Shown piece after piece: positions 32,923 to 39,382 of a stretch of DNA of 39,382 nucleotides (its first letter is position 1; every line of letters begins with the position of its first letter). Source of the stretch: Synechococcus sp. UW140. Its GTDB lineage: Bacteria > Cyanobacteriota > Cyanobacteriia > PCC-6307 > Cyanobiaceae. The stretch is taken from assembly GCA_945877115.1 (NCBI GenBank), contig CAMCQR010000014.1:1-39382 (forward strand), given 5' to 3'. Below the pieces are notes generated by a model. That model searched no databases and had not been told where the DNA came from. It worked only from the letters and a program-made list of their open reading frames with translations. Both the position numbers and the translations under genes were made by a program.

Positions 32923-34059
32923 TCAGGGGGGCAGCGGCACCAGGCTGGAGCGGGAGCCCAGGGCCAGCAGCGGCAGCCTCAGGGGGAAAGCACCGCTTTG
33001 GAGTTGGCTGATCAACTCCAAAGCCATGGCTTGGGCCAGCCGGGGGCTGTGGGCGGGAGCTGCCGGAATGGGGCGGCCATCCACCTGGATTTCCCCCCGG
33101 CGCAGGCTGCTATATGGCACCCCGCCTAAGTTTGGTTTGATGCGCCGTGGGATCGATACATCCAGCACCGGCGCCTCCAGGACCCCCTCGTCGGTGGCGA
33201 TCTGGCGGGCCACTGCGGGGCTGATTAGGGGAATCGGGGCGGCGATCGCCACCAGCAAGGCGCTGCCATGGCCTTCGAAATGGCAAGCCCGAACCCAGCG
33301 GGGGCTGAGCCCATGCAAATCAACGCTGAGGGCGGCTACGGCTCCGGGGCTGCGGGCATGGCCGCTGGGCAGGCGCCGGGGTGCCGGTTGGTGGCCGCTG
33401 CCGCTGCCTACGACCCAGCCGATGGCGCCCCCCACCAACACCGGTGAGCCGGGGCCCAGCAGGGAAAGGCCCGGCATGGCCAGGCCGATGCTGTCGGCCC
33501 CGGAGCAGCTGTAGAGGGCGTTGCCGTAGGGGCCCAGCAGGGGCCCCCAGGGGGTGCGGATCAGGCCCTGGGCGCTGCTAACCGCCACCAGGCCGTTTTC
33601 GACGATGCCGCGGTGCAGCAGCAGTTGGCCGCCGCCGATGGCTTCCAGATCGAGGCGGGTGTGCAGCTCCCGGCGGGGCTGCAGCAGGGTGGCTTCCCCA
33701 GCGGCACCAAAGTCCACCACCTGCCCCGCTAGTAGATCGGCCAACAGCTGCGCCGCGCCGGCGATCGGCAGCAGCAGGTCGCCGCCGGAGCCACTGGCCA
33801 GTCCCGCAACCCCCCCCAGCACCGGATCCCGCAGGCGGATCGGCGGGTCCGCCGGCCCCAGGCTCAGGTGCAGGCTGGCCTGGTCGGTGAATTCGGCGTT
33901 AGCCGCCACCACCACGTCGGTGGTCTGGTAGGCCTCCGCCAGGTCGGAATGGGCCACCAAGGCCCGGAATTCCGCCGCCGACCGCACCCGCAGCTCGCCC
34001 TCGCTCTGGCGGCGCTGCAGTTCGGATTCATTGCGGGGCGGCAGTTTCAGGGGGGCCAT
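32923..34059 (-). CDS. DUF39 / homocysteine-biosynthesis-like protein
   Basis: 378 residues resembling the DUF39 (HcyBio, COG1900) family: TTDVVVAANAEFTDQASLHL before GPADPPIRL, then PYGNALYSCSGADS, VLVGGAIGWVVGSGSGH, RSPGAVAALSVDLHGLSPRW and FEGHGSALLVAIAAPIPLI. In methanogens, family members take part in making homocysteine from aspartate semialdehyde and sulfide, with an essential cysteine. Only two cysteines are visible here (in YSCSG and RACHF), and the usual CSS segment after TTG..FG is replaced by TDQAS, so the chemistry may differ. It is divergent from gyrA with 63 bases between starts. Confidence 0.7.
   Translation of the reverse strand: MAPLKLPPRNESELQRRQSEGELRVRSAAEFRALVAHSDLAEAYQTTDVVVAANAEFTDQASLHLSLGPADPPIRLRDPVLGGVAGLASGSGGDLLLPIAGAAQLLADLLAGQVVDFGAAGEATLLQPRRELHTRLDLEAIGGGQLLLHRGIVENGLVAVSSAQGLIRTPWGPLLGPYGNALYSCSGADSIGLAMPGLSLLGPGSPVLVGGAIGWVVGSGSGHQPAPRRLPSGHARSPGAVAALSVDLHGLSPRWVRACHFEGHGSALLVAIAAPIPLISPAVARQIATDEGVLEAPVLDVSIPRRIKPNLGGVPYSSLRRGEIQVDGRPIPAAPAHSPRLAQAMALELISQLQSGAFPLRLPLLALGSRSSLVPLPP
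33242..33249. repeat. HIP1 octamer
   Basis: GCGATCGC within the DUF39 gene (flanked as GGCGATCGCC). Confidence 0.6.
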
Positions 34060-34122
34060 GGGGCCTCAGGGGCAGGGGGTACGGGCTGCCGATAAAGTGA
34101 TTTCCATTCAAGGCGGTTGTGC

Positions 34123-36891
34123 ATGGCGGATCCAACCGGACCGGGGGAAGGAAATTCTCCGGAGAAAAATCCCGGCGATTCCGACGGACGGATCATCCAG
34201 ATCGACCTCCGCAACGAGATGTCGCGCTCCTACATGGAGTATGCGATGAGCGTCATCGTGGGCCGGGCCCTGCCCGACGCCCGCGACGGCCTCAAGCCCG
34301 TGCACCGTCGCATTCTCTATGCGATGTATGAGCTGGGTCTTACCAGCGACCGCCCTTACCGCAAATGCGCCCGGGTCGTCGGCGAGGTCCTAGGTAAATA
34401 TCACCCCCATGGCGACACGGCCGTCTATGACGCCTTGGTGCGGATGGCCCAGGACTTTTCCATGCGCATGCCGCTGGTGGATGGCCATGGCAACTTCGGC
34501 TCGGTGGACAACGATCCGCCGGCTGCGATGCGCTACACCGAATCCCGGCTGCAGTCGCTGACAACGGACAGCCTGTTGGCGGACATCGAGAGCGAAACGG
34601 TCGATTACATCGACAATTTCGATGGATCCCAGCAGGAACCCACGGTGATGCCGGCGCGCATCCCCCAGTTGCTGCTCAATGGTTCCACTGGCATTGCCGT
34701 GGGGATGGCCACCAATATCCCTCCCCATAACCTCACCGAACTGATTGATGGTTTGCTGGCCCTGATCGCCGATCCCGATCTGGAGGAGCGCCAGCTCCTG
34801 GCCATCATCCCCGGTCCCGATTTTCCCACCGGGGGCCAGATTCTGGGCCGGCGAGGGATCCGCGATACCTACACCACAGGCCGGGGCTCGGTGACGATGC
34901 GGGGCGTGGCCAACATTGAAACGATCGAGGCCAAGGGGCGGCCCGATCGGGATGCCGTTATTATAACCGAATTGCCTTACCAGACCAACAAAGCGGCGTT
35001 GATCGAACGGATCGCCGAGTTGGTTAATGATAAGAAGTTAGAAGGAATTTCCGATATTCGTGATGAGAGTGACCGCGATGGCATGCGCATCGTCATCGAG
35101 TTGCGCCGCGACGCCTACCCGCAGGTTGTTCTCAATAATCTCTTTAAGCTAACGCCGCTCCAAAATAATTTTAACGCCTATATGTTGGCGTTGGTGAACA
35201 GCGAGCCGGTGCTCCTAACCCTGCGAAAAATGCTGCAGGTGTTCCTCGATTTTCGTATCGAGACCATTGAGCGCCGCACCCGCTATCTGCTGCGTAAGGC
35301 CGAAGAGCGTGACCACATCCTGTTGGGCTTGTTGATCGCCCTCGACAATCTTGATGCCATCATCGCCCTGATTCGTGCCGCGGCGGACACCGCCAGTGCC
35401 CGGCAAGGCTTGGTCAGTGAGTTCGGGCTAAGTGAGGCCCAGGCTGATGCCATTCTGCAGATGCAGCTCCGTCGGCTCACGGCCCTTGAGGCCGACAAGA
35501 TTCGGCTGGAGCACGACGATCTGATCGCCAAGATCACCGATTACCAAGACATCCTGGCCCGTAAAGAACGGGTGCTCGCTCTCATCGTCGAAGAGCTGGG
35601 TGTGCTGCGGGCCCGCTATATCTCCCCCAGGCGCACCGAAATCCTGGATCTCGAAGGGGGTCTCGAAGACATCGACCTGATCGCCAATGAGCGCTCGGTG
35701 GTGATGCTCACCGAAAACGGCTATCTCAAGCGCATGCCGGTAAGTGAATTTGAGGCCACCAGCCGCGGCACCCGTGGCAAGGCCGGCACCCGCACCCAGG
35801 GGGAGGAGGCGGTGCGCCTGTTCATCAGTTGCAACGACCACGATGTGTTGCTGCTGTTCAGTGACCGGGGGGTGGTGTACTCATTGCCGGCCTATCGCGT
35901 TCCCGTTTGCAGTCGCACCGCCAAGGGCACGCCGGTTGTGCAGCTGCTGCCGATTCCCCGCGAAGAGGCGATCACGTCCCTGCTGGCGGTCGACAACTTT
36001 GGCGACGATCGCCAGTTGGTGATGCTCACCAGTGGCGGCTTCGTCAAGCGCACCCTGTTATCGGCGTTCTCCAACATTCGCTCTAACGGACTCATCGCCA
36101 TTTCCCTTGAGGAGGGGGATGCCCTGCGCTGGGTGCGGCTGGCGATCCCGGGCGACAGCGTCCTGATCGGATCGTTGAAGGGCATGACGATCCATTTTCG
36201 CCTCAGCGATGAAGAACTGCGGCCCCTGGGTCGCACGGCCCGGGGCGTCCGCGCCATGAACCTGCGCGGTGGCGACAAGTTAGTGAGCATGGATGTGCTG
36301 CCTGCTGAGTTGGCCGACCGGGTCGCGGCCGGAGGCGATAGCGGCGAGGCGGGCGACGAGGCGGAGGAAGACGGTCTGGAGCTGGCGGGAACCGAAGGCC
36401 CCTGGGTGTTGGTGGCCAGCGCCAGTGGCCTGGGCAAGCGGGTGCCGGTGAATCAGTTCCGCCTGCAGAAACGGGCGGGCATGGGCCTGCGGGCGATCAA
36501 GTTTCGCCGAGATGGGGATGTGCTGGTGGGGCTGAAGGTGCTGGGGGCGGGCGAGGAGTTGCTACTGGTGAGCGAACGGGGCGTGATTGTGCGCATGCGG
36601 GCCGACGCCGTGCCCCAGCAGTCCCGAGCCGCCACCGGCGTCCGCCTGCAGCGACTCGACAGCGGCGACCGCCTCGCCGAAGTGGTGCTGGTGCCGCCCG
36701 CTCCCGAAGGGGAAGACGGGGAGCCGGTGGCTGACCCTGACGTGCTGGTGCCGCCAGCCGATCTATTAGCCGATTCCGTTGGCCCGTCCCCAGCCGCTTC
36801 CCTGGAGACTGGCTCTGATGCGTTCCCGGACGACGCAGGGGATGATTCCGCAGACGACGTTGGGGCTGGGGAGGTTGGGACCCCTGACTGA
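34123..36891 (+). CDS. gyrA: DNA gyrase subunit A
   Basis: 922 residues from ATG 34123, with AAGG nine bases upstream; the TTG at 34117 is less likely. The type IIA topoisomerase N-terminal domain has [20 protein letters not shown], the QRDR-type segment [10 protein letters not shown] (Thr99 where E. coli has Ser83) and the catalytic Tyr138 in [10 protein letters not shown]. The tower and coiled-coil follow to about residue 510. The C-terminal beta-pinwheel has blades with [10 protein letters not shown]; the first GyrA-box position reads SRGTRGKAG rather than a classic QRRGGKG. With GyrB it introduces negative supercoils. The last 60 residues are acidic and variable. Codons around 34955-35175 are unusually AT-rich. 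The end overlaps crtL. Confidence 0.96.
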   Translation: MADPTGPGEGNSPEKNPGDSDGRIIQIDLRNEMSRSYMEYAMSVIVGRALPDARDGLKPVHRRILYAMYELGLTSDRPYRKCARVVGEVLGKYHPHGDTAVYDALVRMAQDFSMRMPLVDGHGNFGSVDNDPPAAMRYTESRLQSLTTDSLLADIESETVDYIDNFDGSQQEPTVMPARIPQLLLNGSTGIAVGMATNIPPHNLTELIDGLLALIADPDLEERQLLAIIPGPDFPTGGQILGRRGIRDTYTTGRGSVTMRGVANIETIEAKGRPDRDAVIITELPYQTNKAALIERIAELVNDKKLEGISDIRDESDRDGMRIVIELRRDAYPQVVLNNLFKLTPLQNNFNAYMLALVNSEPVLLTLRKMLQVFLDFRIETIERRTRYLLRKAEERDHILLGLLIALDNLDAIIALIRAAADTASARQGLVSEFGLSEAQADAILQMQLRRLTALEADKIRLEHDDLIAKITDYQDILARKERVLALIVEELGVLRARYISPRRTEILDLEGGLEDIDLIANERSVVMLTENGYLKRMPVSEFEATSRGTRGKAGTRTQGEEAVRLFISCNDHDVLLLFSDRGVVYSLPAYRVPVCSRTAKGTPVVQLLPIPREEAITSLLAVDNFGDDRQLVMLTSGGFVKRTLLSAFSNIRSNGLIAISLEEGDALRWVRLAIPGDSVLIGSLKGMTIHFRLSDEELRPLGRTARGVRAMNLRGGDKLVSMDVLPAELADRVAAGGDSGEAGDEAEEDGLELAGTEGPWVLVASASGLGKRVPVNQFRLQKRAGMGLRAIKFRRDGDVLVGLKVLGAGEELLLVSERGVIVRMRADAVPQQSRAATGVRLQRLDSGDRLAEVVLVPPAPEGEDGEPVADPDVLVPPADLLADSVGPSPAASLETGSDAFPDDAGDDSADDVGAGEVGTPD

Positions 36892-38140
36892 TGTTCTGGT
36901 GATTGGCGCGGGTCCGGCGGCCCTGGCCATCGCCGCCGAGCTGGCCGAGAGGGGGTTGGCAATCACCGCCCTGGCGGCGGCCGATCCCCACACCCCCTGG
37001 GTCAACACCTACGGCATCTGGTGCCAGGAGGTGGATTCCCTCGGCCTCGGCTCCCTACTCTCCCATCGCTGGAGCGACACGGTTAGCTATTTCGGGCCCG
37101 GGGGCGGTTCCCCCGGGGGGGATGGGCTCCTGCAACACGGCCGCGCCTATGGCCTCTTCGACAAAGCGGCCCTGCAGGCCCATGGGCTGGGCCGCTGCGC
37201 CGCCGCCGATGTCCGTTGGCTGCAGGGCCAGGCCGCCTCCTGGCAGCAGGAGGATCAGACTTTCGTCGTCACCACCGCCGCAGGCCACCAGCATCGGGCC
37301 CGGTTGGTGCTGGATGCCAGCGGTCACCAGAGCGTCTTCGTAGGGCGACGGCAGGATGGGCCCGTGGCCGGCCAGGCCGCCTACGGCATCGTCGGCCGCT
37401 TCAGTGCCCCGCCGATCGAGCCGGGGCAATTCGTGTTCATGGACTACCGCAGCGACCACCTCAGCGAGGACGAACGCCGCCAGCCGCCCACGTTTCTCTA
37501 TGCCATGGACCTGGGCGATGGTCGCTTCTTTGTCGAGGAAACCTCCCTCGCCCTCGCCCCTGCGGTGCCCTTTCCCCAGCTGCGCCAACGCCTGCTGGCC
37601 CGCCTCGCCCATCGCGGTGTGCGGGTGGAGGCGATCGAGCACGAAGAGTTCTGCCTGTTTCCGATGAATCCCCCCCTGCCCGACCCCAATCAGCCGGTGG
37701 TGGGTTTTGGTGGCGCGGCGGGCATGGTGCACCCGGCCTCGGGCTTCATGGTGGGCAGCGTGCTGCGGCGCGCCCCGGGCCTGGCCGCCGCCATCGCCTC
37801 GGCCTTCGAGGACCCCACAACCTCGCCGCAAGCGGTGGCCGCCGCCGCCTGGGGGGCCCTGTGGCCGGCCCAACTGCGCTGGAATCACGCCTTCTATCGC
37901 TTCGGCCTCGAAAAATTGATGCGCTTCGATGAAGCCCGTCTGCGCCATCACTTCGCCAGTTTCTTTTCGCTGCCCCCCGAGCAGTGGTATGGCTTTTTGA
38001 CCAACACCCTCACCCCCCCCCAGGTGTTGCAGGCCATGGCCCAGCTGTTTGCGCTGGCGCCGGGCGATGTGCGCTGGGGCCTGATGGCCCTGCAGGGTCG
38101 GGAGCCGGCCCTGATGGCCCGCCTGTTCACGGGGGGCTGA
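36842..38140 (+). CDS. crtL: Lycopene beta-cyclase, plant/cyanobacterial type
   Basis: About 432 residues. The N-terminal dinucleotide-binding motif is [35 protein letters not shown] matches the conserved cyclase motif, [10 protein letters not shown] follows, and [19 protein letters not shown] is the typical late region. It cyclises the ends of lycopene to make beta-carotene in the membrane. The start is uncertain: ATG 36842 (used here), TTG 36860 or TTG 36875 all precede the fold, and all lie inside the gyrA end, so the genes overlap by 17-50 bases and are likely co-transcribed. The 3' end overlaps the convergent pterin dehydratase gene by 14 bases. Confidence 0.93.
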   Translation: MIPQTTLGLGRLGPLTDVLVIGAGPAALAIAAELAERGLAITALAAADPHTPWVNTYGIWCQEVDSLGLGSLLSHRWSDTVSYFGPGGGSPGGDGLLQHGRAYGLFDKAALQAHGLGRCAAADVRWLQGQAASWQQEDQTFVVTTAAGHQHRARLVLDASGHQSVFVGRRQDGPVAGQAAYGIVGRFSAPPIEPGQFVFMDYRSDHLSEDERRQPPTFLYAMDLGDGRFFVEETSLALAPAVPFPQLRQRLLARLAHRGVRVEAIEHEEFCLFPMNPPLPDPNQPVVGFGGAAGMVHPASGFMVGSVLRRAPGLAAAIASAFEDPTTSPQAVAAAAWGALWPAQLRWNHAFYRFGLEKLMRFDEARLRHHFASFFSLPPEQWYGFLTNTLTPPQVLQAMAQLFALAPGDVRWGLMALQGREPALMARLFTGG

Positions 38141-38417
38141 GGGAATCAAGGCGACGGGCGAGGGCCAGGTCCCGGTCCGACAGTCCGCCGCAGTCGTGGG
38201 TGGTTAATTCAATTGTCACCCGGTTCCAGACGTTGCTCCATTCGGGATGGTGGTCCAGGGCTTCGGCCGCCAGGGCCACCCGGCACATGAACCCGAAGGC
38301 CTCGGAGAAATCCCGAAAGCGCCACTCCCGCCGCAGCCGATCCGGCAGCACGGTCCAGGCCGGTAGGGCGGTGCTGAGGGCAGCGATTTCGTCGTTGTTG
38401 AGGCGTTGCACGGTCAT
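38127..38417 (-). CDS. Pterin-4-alpha-carbinolamine dehydratase
   Basis: 96 residues, the normal size. The PCD signature is [20 protein letters not shown] with [11 protein letters not shown]; the HHPEW histidines are catalytic in the family. It dehydrates 4a-hydroxytetrahydropterins; in bacteria without aromatic hydroxylases it may serve other pterin or folate salvage. The start overlaps the stop of the upstream membrane protein by four bases (ATGA), so the two are coupled. The end overlaps crtL. Confidence 0.93.
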   Translation of the reverse strand: MTVQRLNNDEIAALSTALPAWTVLPDRLRREWRFRDFSEAFGFMCRVALAAEALDHHPEWSNVWNRVTIELTTHDCGGLSDRDLALARRLDSLSPP

Positions 38418-39061
38418 GGCGGTGGTTGCTGCGAATTGGCTTTAGGCGCCGTTGCGGCACCCTTGAGCGCCTCCAGGCGAAAGGTGGCCCGGGGTGGCGA
38501 GGTGCGGGTCGCTTCCAGCTTGAGGCGGTAGGGGCCTTCGCCGAAGCGCAGGTCCCGATATTCGCCGGTTTTCCAAGGGCCGGCGGCGGTCCCCGCCAGG
38601 CCCACATCGGCCCCATCGGCGCGCACCGCCGTCACAGCCACCGCCACCTGGCTCGCCAGCAGGTCGTGGCTGCGGCCGCTGGCCAGGTGGAAACGCTCTT
38701 CCGGTGAGGTGGCCCGCTTGAGCTGGGCCAGTTCCGCCAAAGCGCGGCCCTGGTCCGCCTCCAGCCCCGCCAGCCGTTGCCGCAGCCGCTCGCCTTCCTG
38801 GCGGGAGGCGGCTGCGGCGGCAAACCGGTTGAGGTCCTTGAGCAGGACCGGCAGGTTGAGGCCCCGGCTGCTGCGGCATAGGTCGATCTCCCCCTGCATG
38901 GCCGCCATCTGTTGCCGCAGGGTCCCCTGGGCCACCAGCCAGGTGGCCGCCACCAGGGCGGAGCCGCCGGCGGCCGCCGCTAGCCAGGGGCCAGGCCCCC
39001 CTGGCCCCGGCCAGGAGCGTCGGGGGGGCGCGGGGCGATCACGGGGCAAGGAAGGGCTCAT
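38414..39061 (-). CDS. Single-span membrane protein with coiled coil, unknown function
   Basis: 215 residues from ATG 39061 ([13 protein letters not shown]); the frame also allows ATG 39121, adding 20 residues of little character. After a basic Pro-rich cytoplasmic leader there is one membrane helix (about 25-48, [20 protein letters not shown]). A Leu/Gln/Arg-rich coiled coil follows (about 80-125, [20 protein letters not shown]), then a beta-rich C-terminal domain ([29 protein letters not shown]). It is not recognised as a named family. Coupling to the pterin dehydratase suggests only shared expression. Confidence 0.7.
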   Translation of the reverse strand: MSPSLPRDRPAPPRRSWPGPGGPGPWLAAAAGGSALVAATWLVAQGTLRQQMAAMQGEIDLCRSSRGLNLPVLLKDLNRFAAAAASRQEGERLRQRLAGLEADQGRALAELAQLKRATSPEERFHLASGRSHDLLASQVAVAVTAVRADGADVGLAGTAAGPWKTGEYRDLRFGEGPYRLKLEATRTSPPRATFRLEALKGAATAPKANSQQPPP

Positions 39062-39189
39062 GGGCCAGAGGGGGGACCTGAGTCTGCCTGGGCGGGGGAG
39101 CGCGGCTTTGGCATCGGTCAAGGTCTGGTCGGGTTCCGCCAGGTTCAGGTCCCGACCACGACCCTGCCTGGCTCCCTAAGGTCCCGTCC

Positions 39190-39382
39190 ATGGCCGATCT
39201 CACCCTGCTTTACGACGGCGCCTGCCCGCTTTGCTGCCGGGAGGTGGAGCTGCTGCGCCGCCGCGACCAGCGCCACAACGGCGACCAGCCCCGCCTCGCC
39301 TTTGTCGATATCGACGCCCCCGATTACGACCCCGCCGCCCATGGCGGCATCGGCTACGCCGAGGCCATGGGCCGCATCCATG
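39190..39382 (+). CDS. DCC-family (DUF393) thiol-disulfide protein, 5' part only
   Basis: Starts at ATG 39190 and runs off the window. MADLTLLYDGACPLCCREVE carries the DxxCPLC motif that names the DCC family, followed by LLRRRDQ and FVDIDAPDYDP as in DUF393 proteins. These are small thioredoxin-like proteins of uncertain role. It is divergent from the unknown membrane protein. Confidence 0.85.
   Translation, partial: MADLTLLYDGACPLCCREVELLRRRDQRHNGDQPRLAFVDIDAPDYDPAAHGGIGYAEAMGRIH

Noticed and set aside
1-39382. tRNA or rRNA genes
   Set aside because: I saw no cloverleaf with conserved GTTCRANNC arms and no rRNA-like sequence in the intergenic stretches.

Overview
The window reads as chromosomal DNA of a high-GC picocyanobacterium of the Cyanobium/Synechococcus type. 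Evidence: Mg-chelatase subunit ChlI, cytochrome b6f subunit PetG, a CytM-like cytochrome c, a plant-type lycopene cyclase (CrtL), a CAAD-domain protein, GuaB3, and the cyanobacterial small RNA Yfr1 in its known place between guaB and trxA. A few HIP1 octamers (GCGATCGC) are also present. All family names come from reading motifs by eye; no database search was run.

Layout. (1) 1-3400 is accessory and decayed: an HD-domain hydrolase, an attC-like imperfect inverted repeat, a DUF1254/DUF1214 protein followed by the detached tail of a second DUF1214 gene, and a secreted YbaY/NlpE-like/META protein broken by several frameshifts. (2) 3390-5413 has a DUF1003 membrane protein, a cryptochrome-DASH/photolyase and a stray copy of the 3' end of chlI. 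(3) 5477-20593 is one giant reading frame (about 5038 residues) for a predicted exported surface protein: LamG-like, FG-GAP, sialidase-type BNR, RTX and Calx-beta-like regions and a DUF4114-type C-terminus. An orphan LuxR-type regulator lies directly upstream on the same strand. (4) 21708-27285 has a tightly overlapping run trmJ - beta-lactamase-like - DUF3370 - chlI, a glycosyltransferase-like remnant, and the divergent pair cytM/petG. (5) 27286-28025 has no secure gene and includes an AT-rich island. (6) 28026-39382 is core genome: AraC regulator, rsmD-hisH-trxA-yfr1-guaB3, CAAD protein, DUF39 (homocysteine-biosynthesis-like) protein, gyrA, crtL, pterin dehydratase, an unknown membrane protein and the start of a DCC-family thiol protein.

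How it fits together. The core blocks serve photosynthesis (chlI, petG, cytM, crtL), nucleotide, histidine and cofactor metabolism (guaB3, hisH, pterin dehydratase), RNA modification (trmJ, rsmD), redox (trxA) and DNA topology (gyrA). The most distinctive unit is the giant surface protein with its neighbouring regulator. Intact chlI lies on one side and a diverged chlI 3' fragment on the other, which suggests the block entered beside chlI by a recombination event that left a duplicated gene end.
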